Assembly (NCBI RefSeq): GCF_003012055.1 | Contig: NZ_JYGE01000003.1 | Span: 248,001-312,000, forward strand | Source of the DNA: Peptostreptococcus russellii | GTDB taxonomy: Bacteria > Bacillota > Clostridia > Peptostreptococcales > Peptostreptococcaceae | DNA length: 64,000 bases | Direction: 5' to 3' | Shown: positions 52,998 through 62,119 of the stretch, piece by piece | How positions within the stretch are numbered: position 1 is the stretch's first letter | Layout of the letters: each line of letters starts with the position of its first letter | Program-made: the position numbers and the translations under genes | Notes under the pieces: model-generated | Databases searched by the model: none | What the model was told of the DNA's origin: nothing | What the model saw: the letters and a program-made list of their open reading frames with translations, nothing else

Positions 52998-54410
52998 ATG
53001 ATTAGCTTAACAGTTGAAGAAATACTCAAGTCAACAGAAGGCAAATTGATCTATGGTGATGAAAATAATGAGATCAAAAAAATTGTTATAGATAGTAGGA
53101 TGGCAGATAGTCAATCTTTGTTTGTAGCAGTCGTAGGTGAAGTTCAAGATGGACATAAATACATAAAAGACGCCTATCAGCTTGGATGTAGAGCATTTTT
53201 GATTAGTGATGAATCTTTTGTTGAAAAAGAATTGGAAAACTCATCAGTAATTGAGGTGGAAAATACAGAAATAGCACTTGGCAAAATTGCTAAATATTAT
53301 AGAGGGGCTTTTGATATTCCAGTAGTTGGTGTTACTGGAAGTGTAGGAAAGACAACTACTAGAGATATGATTTATTCTGTTTTATCCAATAAATTTAACA
53401 CATTAAAAAATGAGAAAAATTTAAACAATCAATTTGGGGTGCCTCTAACTCTATTTAATTTAAATAGAGAAAATGAATGTGCCATTATAGAAATGGGAAT
53501 GTGTGGATTTGGTGAAATTGAATATTTAGTTGATATAGTTAGACCAAAAATAGGTGTCATATCTAATATAGGAATGTCACATATAGAACTTCTTGGATCA
53601 CAAGAGGGAATTTTCAAAGCAAAAATGGAAATTGCTAGCTACTTTGATGAAGCTTCTACTCTAATAGTAAATGGAGATGATAAGTTTTTATCTGAAGTTT
53701 ATAAGGAATATAACAAGGGTGATAAAGAAGGATACACAGTATACTCATTTGGAAAAGGAAGAGATAATACTGTTTCATGTAGAAAGATAGTATCAATAGG
53801 AGATGAAAAAACATTATTCACTCTTTCTATTGAAGGCATAGAAGATGAAATAGAGTTTGAAATACCAACTGTTGGAGAACATAATGTATATAATGCTATG
53901 TCTTCTATACTTGTAGGGTTGATTTTAGGGATGACTATTGAAGAAATAAAGGAAGGTTTGCTAAATTTCCAAGCAACTAAAGATAGACAGGATATAATAA
54001 ACACAGATGATTTTACAATAATAAATGATGTTTATAATGCAAGCCCAGATTCTATGATAGCTTCAATGAAAGTTCTTAGCCTATATAATGACAAGAGAAG
54101 AGTAGCAATACTGGGAGATTGTCTTGAAATGGGAGAATTTGCAGAAGAAGCTCATAGAAAGATTGGAGTTCAAACGCTTGACAAAGTGGATGTCATAATC
54201 ACTACAGGAGAATCTGCTGAATTTATAGGCACTGAAGCTAAGGAACGTGGATTTGATCTAAGTAAGGTATATCATTTTAAAACTAAGGAAGAATTAATAG
54301 CTTCTCTATCTGATATATTAAAAAAAGATGATGCTATATTAGTAAAGGCATCAAGAGGTATGAAATTTGAAGATATAGTAAAGTATATAGAAGGAGGCTG
54401 TAAATGCTAG
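52998..54410 (+). CDS. murF: UDP-MurNAc-tripeptide:D-Ala-D-Ala ligase MurF
   Basis: Adds D-alanyl-D-alanine to make the UDP-MurNAc-pentapeptide. P-loop GVTGSVGKTTTRDM near residue 110, central domain NEKNLNNQFGVPLTL and EMGMCGFGEI, and C-terminal NDVYNASPDSMIASMKVL. The open frame begins at 52959, but AGGAGG is spaced for the ATG at 52998, which gives the usual N-terminus. It overlaps mraY by 7 nt. The P-loop has Ser-Val in place of the more usual Asn-Gly or Ser-Ala, still compatible with ATP binding. Confidence 0.96.
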   Translation: MISLTVEEILKSTEGKLIYGDENNEIKKIVIDSRMADSQSLFVAVVGEVQDGHKYIKDAYQLGCRAFLISDESFVEKELENSSVIEVENTEIALGKIAKYYRGAFDIPVVGVTGSVGKTTTRDMIYSVLSNKFNTLKNEKNLNNQFGVPLTLFNLNRENECAIIEMGMCGFGEIEYLVDIVRPKIGVISNIGMSHIELLGSQEGIFKAKMEIASYFDEASTLIVNGDDKFLSEVYKEYNKGDKEGYTVYSFGKGRDNTVSCRKIVSIGDEKTLFTLSIEGIEDEIEFEIPTVGEHNVYNAMSSILVGLILGMTIEEIKEGLLNFQATKDRQDIINTDDFTIINDVYNASPDSMIASMKVLSLYNDKRRVAILGDCLEMGEFAEEAHRKIGVQTLDKVDVIITTGESAEFIGTEAKERGFDLSKVYHFKTKEELIASLSDILKKDDAILVKASRGMKFEDIVKYIEGGCKC

Positions 54411-55369
54411 GATTTAAAGATTTAACCTTAACAGCTATAATTGCATTTGTTTTGGTGATGGTTATGGGGCCAGTTTTAATACCATTTTTACATAAATTTA
54501 AGTTTGGACAAACGGTAAGAGATGATGGACCTCAATCACATCTAAAGAAAAACGGAACGCCTACAATGGGTGGAGTAATGATGATGTTGGCAATTCTTAT
54601 TGCAACACTTATAAGAGCAGATTTAAGCACTGAAATATTTATGGCTCTTTTATGTATGTTAGGATTTGGAATGGTTGGCTTTATAGATGATTTTGTAAAA
54701 ATAAAAATGACAAGATCACTAGGGCTTACTGCTAAACAAAAGATTGTATTACAGGTAATACTAGCTTTAGTAATTTCAATTTATAAATATAAAGCAATTG
54801 GAAGTGGTATACAGTTTATAGTTCCATTTTCACAGGCAGGAATTAATATAGGCATAGCTTATGTTCCTGTAATGTTAGTTGTAATACTTGGAACTGTAAA
54901 TGCAGTAAACCTTACTGATGGATTGGATGGATTAGCCAGTGGTATAACAGCTATCGTATCTACTTTCTTTATGGTATTTGCTCTTATGATAGCAAATAAT
55001 ATGGGTATGTCTCAAATGGCAGCAGCTACTTTAGGGGCTTGTATAGGCTTTATGTGGTTCAATGTAAACCCTGCTAAGGTATTTATGGGGGACACAGGTT
55101 CAATGGCACTAGGAGGCGCTGTTACAGCATTTGCAATATTTACCAATTCAGTACTTATTATTCCAATAGTTGGAGGAATATACTTTGCAGAGGCACTATC
55201 TGTTATAATACAGGTTCTTTATTTTAAGAAGACTAAGAAAAGAATCTTTAAAATGGCTCCTCTTCACCATCATTATGAACAGTGTGGATGGCCAGAAACA
55301 AAGGTTGTATTTATATTTTGGATAGTTTCCATCGTTCTTGCATGGATCGGTGTTGTAGCAATGTTTTAG
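54404..55369 (+). CDS. mraY: Phospho-MurNAc-pentapeptide transferase MraY
   Basis: Transfers phospho-MurNAc-pentapeptide to undecaprenyl phosphate, making lipid I. A 321-residue membrane protein with ten helices. Key sites are GPQSHLKKNGTPTMGG (substrate loop), the aspartate pair in VGFIDDFVK, NLTDGLDGLA, FMGDTGSMALGG and MAPLHHHYE. The start lies inside the murF end. murD follows closely, so they are one transcript. Confidence 0.98.
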   Translation: MLGFKDLTLTAIIAFVLVMVMGPVLIPFLHKFKFGQTVRDDGPQSHLKKNGTPTMGGVMMMLAILIATLIRADLSTEIFMALLCMLGFGMVGFIDDFVKIKMTRSLGLTAKQKIVLQVILALVISIYKYKAIGSGIQFIVPFSQAGINIGIAYVPVMLVVILGTVNAVNLTDGLDGLASGITAIVSTFFMVFALMIANNMGMSQMAAATLGACIGFMWFNVNPAKVFMGDTGSMALGGAVTAFAIFTNSVLIIPIVGGIYFAEALSVIIQVLYFKKTKKRIFKMAPLHHHYEQCGWPETKVVFIFWIVSIVLAWIGVVAMF

Positions 55370-55400
55370 TAATACATAAATGAATAAAGAGGTGACGGCG

Positions 55401-56777
55401 TTGTTTAGTAAAAACAAGATATTAGTTGTAGGTATGGCAAGGTCTGGCATAGCTTCAGCTAAGTATTTATTAAGAAGTGGAGCCGAAGTAATAATTAACG
55501 ACTCAAAAGATAAAGAAAGTTTAAAAGATATAATTAAAGAATTTGATGAATTTGAAAAGGTAAAGTTTATATTTGGAAGAAATCCAAATAGTAAAGACTT
55601 ATCAGATATAGATTTTGCAGTAGTATCTCCAGGTGTACCACTAGACCTTGATTACATATTAGAAATAAAAGAAAATGGTAAGGAAGTCTTTAGTGAGATA
55701 GAGTTAGCTTATAGGGCTAGTAGAGAAAAAGACCTTGATTTCATAGCTATTACAGGTACTAATGGGAAGACAACTACAACTTCAATAGTTGGTGAAATAT
55801 TTGAAAAAGCAGGCTATGAAACTTATATAGTTGGAAATATAGGAAATCCTGCTATAAGTGCAGTTGAAAAAGCAAGTGAGAAAGCTGTTTTAGTAACTGA
55901 ATTATCAAGCTTTCAATTAGAGAGTGTAGTTGATTTCAATCCTAAAGTTTCTTCTGTTTTAAATCTTACAGAAGATCATTTAAATAGACACCATACTATG
56001 GAAAATTATGCAAAAGCAAAGATGAATGTATTTAAAAATCAGTTTGATAGAGAAGTTTGTGTTTTAAATTATGATGACGAAACTACTAGGAAAATGGCTG
56101 AATATTGCAAGGCTAAAGTAATATATTTTTCTAGAAAAGTTCAGCTAGATGAAGGCATATTCTTAGATAAAGATAATAATATTGTAATGAAAATGAATAA
56201 TAAACTTCAAAAGATAATGAGTTCAAAAGAATTAAGCCTTCCTGGAGGACACAATTTAGAAAACTGTATGGCTGCTATAGCTATTTGCTATGAATATGGT
56301 ATAGATATAGAGACTATTGTAGATTTACTAAAAAACTTTAAAGCAGTTGAACATAGATTAGAGTATGTAGACACTGTAGAAGGAGTTTCATATATAAATG
56401 ACTCAAAAGGTACAAATCCAGATTCGACAATAAAGGCAGTCCAGTCATATGAGCACCCAATAATTTTAATAGCAGGTGGATATGACAAGGGCAGTGACTT
56501 CAATGAGCTATTTGAAATAGCTAAAAAATATGTTAGAAGTGTTGTTATTTTAGGTCAGACATCAGATCTTATAGAAGATACAGCAAAGAAACATGGTCTT
56601 GATGATATATATAGAGTAGAAACTATAAAAGAAGCTGTATATAAGTCACATCAAATAGCTAATGAAAAAGATATTGTACTACTATCGCCTGCATGTGCAA
56701 GTTGGGGAATGTACAATAACTATGAAGAAAGAGGAATAGATTTTAAGAAGAGTGTTCAGGAACTTAAAGAAAAATAA
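55401..56777 (+). CDS. murD: UDP-MurNAc-L-alanine:D-glutamate ligase MurD
   Basis: Adds D-glutamate to UDP-MurNAc-L-Ala. N-terminal Rossmann VVGMARSGIASAKYLL, P-loop TGTNGKTTTTSIV (about residue 115-128), LSSFQLE, NLTEDHLNRHHTMENY, and C-terminal NDSKGTNPDSTIKAVQ and SPACASWGMY. The ATG at 55380 has no ribosome binding site; AGAGGTGA before the TTG at 55401 is well placed, so TTG is preferred (458 residues). Normally ftsW follows; here murG comes directly. Confidence 0.95.
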   Translation: MFSKNKILVVGMARSGIASAKYLLRSGAEVIINDSKDKESLKDIIKEFDEFEKVKFIFGRNPNSKDLSDIDFAVVSPGVPLDLDYILEIKENGKEVFSEIELAYRASREKDLDFIAITGTNGKTTTTSIVGEIFEKAGYETYIVGNIGNPAISAVEKASEKAVLVTELSSFQLESVVDFNPKVSSVLNLTEDHLNRHHTMENYAKAKMNVFKNQFDREVCVLNYDDETTRKMAEYCKAKVIYFSRKVQLDEGIFLDKDNNIVMKMNNKLQKIMSSKELSLPGGHNLENCMAAIAICYEYGIDIETIVDLLKNFKAVEHRLEYVDTVEGVSYINDSKGTNPDSTIKAVQSYEHPIILIAGGYDKGSDFNELFEIAKKYVRSVVILGQTSDLIEDTAKKHGLDDIYRVETIKEAVYKSHQIANEKDIVLLSPACASWGMYNNYEERGIDFKKSVQELKEK

Positions 56778-56801
56778 TCTTAAAATTAGAAGGGAAGTAT
56801 T

Positions 56802-57908
56802 ATGAGAGTTATATTATCAGGTGGGGGAACTGGAGGCCACGTATACCCCGCAATTGCAATAGCCAATAAAATAAAAGAAAAAAATCCAGACACTGAAATT
56901 TTATTTGTTGGAACACAAGAAGGTATAGAGTCAGAGATAGTACCTAAATATGGTTACAATATTGAATTTATAAAGGTAAAAGGATTTAAGAGAAAAATAG
57001 ATTTTGAAAATGTTAAAAGAGTTTTCATGTTTATAAAGTCTCTAGGAGATTCTAAAAAAATAATAAAAAAATTCAATCCAGATATAGTAATAGGAACGGG
57101 AGGCTATGTAAGTGGTTCAGTAGTCTTAAAAGCTAGTAAAATGGGTGTAAAAACTTTTGTTCATGAACAAAATTCATTTCCTGGAATAACAAATAAGATG
57201 CTTTCAAAGAATGTTGACTTTGTTATGACAAGCTTTGAAGATTCACATAAAAGATTTCCAGAAAAAGCCCATAATAAATTGTATCTTACTGGAAATCCAG
57301 TGAGAGATGATATATTAAATGCAGATAGAGAATCATCAAGAAAGAAACTAAATATACCGATGGATAAAAAAATGTTTCTAGTTGCAGGTGGAAGCGGAGG
57401 GTCAGAAGAAATAAATGATGCACTGAGCTTGGCACTACCTAAGATGATAAAAGAAGACTTTGCCTTTACAATATCAACTGGAAAAACATACTATGAAAAA
57501 TTTATGAGTCAATATGGTAATTTGGAATTTAAAAGCTATCAAAGAGTAGTTCCTTATTTAGATGATATGGCTGATAATCTAGCAGCATCAGATTTAGTGA
57601 TTGGAAGTGCTGGGGCTATATCTATGGCAGAGATGACCTCTGTCGGAATACCTGCTATAATAGTACCAAAGGCATATACTGCGGAGAATCATCAAGAGTA
57701 TAATGCAAAAAGCCTTGAAAGTGCAGGTGGTGGAGTTTGTATTACAGAAAAAGAATTAACTCCTGAAAAATTAGACTCAATAATCTTTGAGCTATTATCT
57801 AATGATGAAAAGTTAAAAAGTATGTCAGAGTGTAGCAAAAAATTTGGAAAAAGAGATGCTATTGATTTAATATATGACAAAATCAGCAAAGAATGCTTTT
57901 CCAAATAG
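56802..57908 (+). CDS. murG: Undecaprenyldiphospho-MurNAc-pentapeptide GlcNAc transferase MurG
   Basis: Converts lipid I to lipid II at the inner membrane face. G-loop GGGTGGHVYPAIAIA at residues 7-21, the second G-loop GTGGYVSGS near 102, HEQNSFPGITNKML, and the C-terminal UDP-GlcNAc site GSAGAISMAEM and ENHQEYNA. Length 368. It closes the precursor-synthesis run rsmH-murF-mraY-murD-murG. A 210-bp gap then precedes ftsZ, with no ftsQ or ftsA in it. Confidence 0.97.
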   Translation: MRVILSGGGTGGHVYPAIAIANKIKEKNPDTEILFVGTQEGIESEIVPKYGYNIEFIKVKGFKRKIDFENVKRVFMFIKSLGDSKKIIKKFNPDIVIGTGGYVSGSVVLKASKMGVKTFVHEQNSFPGITNKMLSKNVDFVMTSFEDSHKRFPEKAHNKLYLTGNPVRDDILNADRESSRKKLNIPMDKKMFLVAGGSGGSEEINDALSLALPKMIKEDFAFTISTGKTYYEKFMSQYGNLEFKSYQRVVPYLDDMADNLAASDLVIGSAGAISMAEMTSVGIPAIIVPKAYTAENHQEYNAKSLESAGGGVCITEKELTPEKLDSIIFELLSNDEKLKSMSECSKKFGKRDAIDLIYDKISKECFSK

Positions 57909-58118
57909 ATAAAAGCTATAAAAATGCAAAAAAAATTAAAAATATGTTGCAATAAAGGTGTTTTATAGGATATTATAGAATAGATAGAATGATATTTATT
58001 TGATGATAATATATATAATAGTATTTGTTTGAAAATTTTTAGATATAAAAACATTATTTGTTAATAAAAAGAAAATATTAAATCAGACATAGACTATAGT
58101 GTGAATGGGGGTTTATAA

Positions 58119-59288
58119 ATGTTGAACTTTGTTGAAGAGCAAACAGGCTCTGCCAATATTAAAGTTATTGGAGTCGGTGGTGGCGGAAATAACGCTATTA
58201 ACGTTATGATCAGCTCTGGCGTAAAGGGTGTTGAGTACATAGCTGTAAATACTGACAAACAGGCTTTAGATTCTTCTAAAGCGGAACATATATTACAGAT
58301 TGGTGAAAAACTGACTAAAGGACTAGGTGCAGGTGCCAATCCTGAAAAAGGAAAAAAAGCTGCAGAGGAATCTGCTGATGAACTAGCAAAGGCTATAGAA
58401 GGCGCAGATATGGTATTTGTAACAGCTGGTATGGGTGGTGGAACAGGAACTGGTGCCGCTCCAGTAGTAGCTCAAATTGCCAAAAATGCAGGTGCTCTTA
58501 CAGTAGCTGTTGTTACAAAACCTTTTTCTTTTGAAGGTAGAGTAAGAATGAAAAAGGCTGAAGAAGGTATTGCAGAACTTAAGAAGAATGTTGATACATT
58601 GATTACAATACCAAATGATAAAATACTTCAAATAATAGAAAAAAGAACTACTATTACAGAAGCTTTATCAAAGGCAGATGATATATTAAAGCAGGGTATA
58701 CAGGCAATATCTGGCTTAATATCAGAAGCCGCTCTTATCAACCTTGACTTTGCGGACGTTGAAGCAATAATGAAGGATCAGGGACTTGCTCATATGGGTA
58801 TGGGTACTTCTTCTGGTGAAGATAGAGCTCTTGTAGCTGCAAAGCAGGCAATAGAATCACCTTTATTAGAAACTACAATAGATGGCGCAAAGGGTGTTTT
58901 AATAAATGTAACTGGTGGAACAGACTTAGGATTGCTTGAAGTAAGTGAAGCAACAGAAATAATAAGAGAAAAATGTGACCCAGATGCTATGATTATATTT
59001 GGTGCCGCTACTAGAGAAGATTTTGGTGACGAAATAGTTATAACTGTAGTTGCAACAGGATTGCAAGATGATACTGAGGATATATTTAATACTCCACAGT
59101 TGAGAAGACAGCCATCTCAGCAACCTCCTATAACACCAAAATATAATGAAGTACAAAGAGTTAAAGAGCCACAGAAAGTTGAAAAAGCAAAGCCAGCTGA
59201 AGAGACTTTCACAAATAGTTTTGACGATACTGTGACAGCAGGAGATGACGATATGGTTATCCCTACTTTCCTAAGAAGAAAGAAGTAA
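58119..59288 (+). CDS. ftsZ: Cell division GTPase FtsZ
   Basis: The tubulin-like protein that forms the Z ring. N-terminal [13 protein letters not shown], the tubulin signature [11 protein letters not shown] (near residue 105), the T7 loop [11 protein letters not shown], a glutamine- and proline-rich linker (about 325-370) and the C-terminal tail [13 protein letters not shown] that binds FtsA, SepF or ZapA-like partners. Length 389 is normal. A GGGGG-rich RBS precedes the ATG. Since ftsA is not adjacent, SepF may be the main membrane anchor, as an inference. Read-through into nrdR is limited by the hairpin at 59311. Confidence 0.98.
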   Translation: MLNFVEEQTGSANIKVIGVGGGGNNAINVMISSGVKGVEYIAVNTDKQALDSSKAEHILQIGEKLTKGLGAGANPEKGKKAAEESADELAKAIEGADMVFVTAGMGGGTGTGAAPVVAQIAKNAGALTVAVVTKPFSFEGRVRMKKAEEGIAELKKNVDTLITIPNDKILQIIEKRTTITEALSKADDILKQGIQAISGLISEAALINLDFADVEAIMKDQGLAHMGMGTSSGEDRALVAAKQAIESPLLETTIDGAKGVLINVTGGTDLGLLEVSEATEIIREKCDPDAMIIFGAATREDFGDEIVITVVATGLQDDTEDIFNTPQLRRQPSQQPPITPKYNEVQRVKEPQKVEKAKPAEETFTNSFDDTVTAGDDDMVIPTFLRRKK

Positions 59289-59310
59289 AAATATCAATAT
59301 AAACGGAATA

Positions 59311-59338
59311 GGGCTCAGCGTATAGTTGAGCCCATTTT
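59311..59338 (+). terminator. Terminator of ftsZ
   Basis: GGGCTCA 59311-59317 pairs with TGAGCCC 59327-59333 across a 9-nt loop, followed by ATTTTATT. Confidence 0.8.
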
Positions 59339-59374
59339 ATTAATAAATTAAGTTTTTAGAAAGAGGTGAAAAGT

Positions 59375-59845
59375 ATGCTTTGTCCTTACTGTGAATGTAA
59401 AGAGTCGAAGGTCCTTGACTCAAGGCATATAGATTCTACATCTATAAGAAGAAGACGTGAATGTGAAAAGTGCAAAAAAAGATTTACAACTTACGAAAAG
59501 ATAGAAATGGTTCCAGTGATGGTAATAAAAAAAGATGGAAGAAGAGAAGCTTTTGATAGAGATAAAATTAAGTTTGGCTTAATAAGATCATGCGAAAAAA
59601 GGCCAGTATCTATTTCAACAATAGATCAGTTGGTAGACTCTATTGAATCAGAAATAAATAAAATGTATATTGATGAAATTGAATCTACTAGAATAGGCGA
59701 GATGGTTATGGAAAGATTAAAAGAAGTCGACGAGGTAGCCTATGTTAGATTTGCATCAGTATATAGGCAATTTAAAGATTTAAACACTTTTGTCAATGAA
59801 TTGGAAAGCATACTGAGTGAAAAAGACAAGAAAGAGGAAGAATAA
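59375..59845 (+). CDS. nrdR: Transcriptional repressor NrdR
   Basis: Represses ribonucleotide reductase genes by sensing ATP/dATP through its ATP-cone. Zinc ribbon CPYC and CEKC at residues 3-34 ([18 protein letters not shown]), then ATP-cone ([20 protein letters not shown], about 48-138). Length 156 is standard. The GTG at 59366 sits in AGAGGTG, so the ATG at 59375 is the start. In many clostridia the sporulation genes spoIIGA-sigE-sigG lie between ftsZ and nrdR; here they are absent. Confidence 0.97.
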   Translation: MLCPYCECKESKVLDSRHIDSTSIRRRRECEKCKKRFTTYEKIEMVPVMVIKKDGRREAFDRDKIKFGLIRSCEKRPVSISTIDQLVDSIESEINKMYIDEIESTRIGEMVMERLKEVDEVAYVRFASVYRQFKDLNTFVNELESILSEKDKKEEE

Positions 59846-59869
59846 TCTTTATATAGAGGGGGTATCACT

Positions 59870-60535
59870 ATGGCAAAAATACTTGTGATAGATGATGAAG
59901 AACATATATTGGAGCTTCTAAAGTTCAACTTGGAAGTGTCAGGTCATCAAGTCATATGCTGTACTAATGGCAAAGATGGTCTTAAGATGGCTAGAGAAGA
60001 AAATCCTGACTTGCTATTACTAGATTGGATGCTTCCCAACATAAGTGGAATAGATGTTTTAAAAATTATAAGAGAAGACGATAAAATAAGTGATTTACCA
60101 GTAATAATGCTGACAGCTAAGAACATGGAAGATGATAAAATAGAAGGCTTAGATAGAGGAGCAGACGATTTTATTACTAAGCCCTTTAGCGTAAAAGAGC
60201 TGATGGCTAGAATAAAAACAGTACTCAGAAGATATCATGCATCTGATGAGACTGCATTAAAAGCTGGTAAGATATCTCTGTATTTAGAGAGACATGAGGT
60301 TTATTTAGATGGAGAAAAAATAGAACTAACTCTAAAGGAATTTGAACTATTAAAGCTTCTGATACAAAATAGAGGAAAGGTATTAACAAGAGACTATTTG
60401 TTGGATAAAGTATGGGGCTACGAGTTCTTTGGAGAAACAAGAACTGTTGATGTCCATATAAGATATCTAAGGAAAAAGCTTGGTGAAAATTCAAGTATAG
60501 AAACAATTAGAGGAGTTGGCTATAAATTGAATTAA
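59870..60535 (+). CDS. OmpR/PhoB-family response regulator
   Basis: A 221-residue response regulator. The receiver domain (1-115) has the acidic pair DDEE, the phospho-acceptor Asp in LLLDWMLPN (near residue 53), a Thr in MLTAKN and the Lys in ITKPFSVKEL. The C-terminal winged helix (125-221) has LTLKEFELLKLLIQNRGKVLTRDYLLDKVWGY and VDVHIRYLRKKLGE. It most resembles PhoB/PhoP-type regulators; the kinase follows 150 bp downstream. The target genes cannot be inferred here. Confidence 0.95.
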   Translation: MAKILVIDDEEHILELLKFNLEVSGHQVICCTNGKDGLKMAREENPDLLLLDWMLPNISGIDVLKIIREDDKISDLPVIMLTAKNMEDDKIEGLDRGADDFITKPFSVKELMARIKTVLRRYHASDETALKAGKISLYLERHEVYLDGEKIELTLKEFELLKLLIQNRGKVLTRDYLLDKVWGYEFFGETRTVDVHIRYLRKKLGENSSIETIRGVGYKLN

Positions 60536-60700
60536 TGTGTTTTAAAATTTTGACCGATGATGGGATTTATAAAACTCTAAATTATAAAAAAATAATTATG
60601 AGTATTAAAGTAAGTTATCAATTGAGTGAGATATTTTTATTAGAGGACATTTAAGTAGTTGTTCTGATGAAAGCGGGTTAAATAATTGGAAACAATAAGT

Positions 60701-62041
60701 ATGTATAAAATAAACCATCTTATAGCAATAATTATGATAATATCCTGGATAGTCAGCCTTGTCTTGTATAAGGAAATAAGAAACTTAAGAGATTTTATGC
60801 ATGATGTGATTAATTCATCAAAAAAAGTAAAGGATATGAATTTTGATGCCAAATTAAATATATCTAAACATGCAGAATTCAATACTTTTGCAGGCGACTA
60901 TAATGATATGATTGGTATGCTAGAAAGATCTTTTGAGCAAGTGGAAGGTAAAAATATTCAATTAAATTCGATATTAAAGTCAGTATCAAATGGAATTTTA
61001 GTTATCGACGTATCTGATAGAGTTTTCCTTATAAACGATAAAGCAAAAGAATATCTAGGCTGCCCTATAGATAAGTCTATAGAGCTAGAGTCTATACATG
61101 ATGTTATTAATGACAAAAAAATATTGGAGTTTATACAATACAATATAAATATAGATACAAGTACGAGCAAGGAAATAAAATTAGAAGATGGAAAAATATA
61201 TAATGTCAAAGTAGATCCTTTAAGTATGGAGAGTCGAAAAGAAATATTGATAGCATCTGTAGTAAATATAGAAGATATCACGGAAAGAATTAAGTTAGAA
61301 AATATGAGAAGTGACTTTGCAGCAAATGTAAGTCATGAGCTTAAAACTCCACTTACATCGATACAGGGTTTTGTGGAGACACTAAAGACTAATGATGATA
61401 CAATTAGTCCAGAAATGAGAAAAAGATTTTTAGAAATTATAGAAAATGAGTCATATAGATTAAGAATTTTAATAAATGATATTTTACTATTGTCCTCAAT
61501 CGAAGGAGATGAAGAATTAAATCTTGAATGGGTTGATCTTGAAAAGGTAAATGAAAGAATATTTAATATGTTAGCGGATAAGGCTAAAAGTAAAGATCTT
61601 AATCTTGAGGTAGAATATCAATTGGAAAAAAATGACGAGGGAAAGTTTCTCTTATTAACACATAAACAATATTTTAAAGAGTTAATAATAAATCTTATGA
61701 CTAACGGTATCAAATACAATAATCCAGGCGGATACGTGAAGATTGTGTATGGAGAAGACAAAGATAATTATTATATAACAGTTAAAGACAATGGTATAGG
61801 TATTAGCGATAGTGAAAAAGATAGGATATTTGAAAGATTTTATAGGATTAGCAAATCTAGAAATAAAGATATAGATGGCACGGGTCTTGGACTTGCGATT
61901 GTAAAACATATATTAATATCTCTAGAAGGTGATATAAGCCTAGAATCTAAATTAGGAGAAGGGTCTTCTTTTAAGATAACACTTCCCAAAAATTATAGTA
62001 AAAATAATGATACTATATATTTTGGCTCAAATAATGTATAA
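60701..62041 (+). CDS. PhoR-like sensor histidine kinase lacking an extracytoplasmic domain
   Basis: A 446-residue kinase that should phosphorylate the adjacent regulator. One membrane helix lies at the very N-terminus (LIAIIMIISWIVSLVLY). It is followed by a HAMP-like linker (to about 85), a PAS domain (about 90-200; SVSNGILVIDVSDRVFLIN), the HisKA box SHELKTPLTSIQGF with the phospho-His, and an ATPase domain with N-box LMTNGIKYNNPGG, G1 DNGIGIS and G2 GTGLGLAIVK. The usual first helix and external sensor of PhoR are missing. The start is uncertain: a TTG at 60686 or ATG at 60701, neither with a strong RBS. Confidence 0.9.
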   Translation: MYKINHLIAIIMIISWIVSLVLYKEIRNLRDFMHDVINSSKKVKDMNFDAKLNISKHAEFNTFAGDYNDMIGMLERSFEQVEGKNIQLNSILKSVSNGILVIDVSDRVFLINDKAKEYLGCPIDKSIELESIHDVINDKKILEFIQYNINIDTSTSKEIKLEDGKIYNVKVDPLSMESRKEILIASVVNIEDITERIKLENMRSDFAANVSHELKTPLTSIQGFVETLKTNDDTISPEMRKRFLEIIENESYRLRILINDILLLSSIEGDEELNLEWVDLEKVNERIFNMLADKAKSKDLNLEVEYQLEKNDEGKFLLLTHKQYFKELIINLMTNGIKYNNPGGYVKIVYGEDKDNYYITVKDNGIGISDSEKDRIFERFYRISKSRNKDIDGTGLGLAIVKHILISLEGDISLESKLGEGSSFKITLPKNYSKNNDTIYFGSNNV

Positions 62042-62119
62042 TTATAAATTGATTGAGAAATAGACTAAGCCTAAAAATAAAAATAAATGAAATAAGAATT
62101 TAAGATAGGAAGTGATATA

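Noticed and set aside
58094-58339. Open frame antisense to ftsZ and many similar antisense frames (for example within FtsZ, PFOR and MurG genes)
   Set aside because: They are complements of strongly coding frames and have no RBS or independent coding signal.
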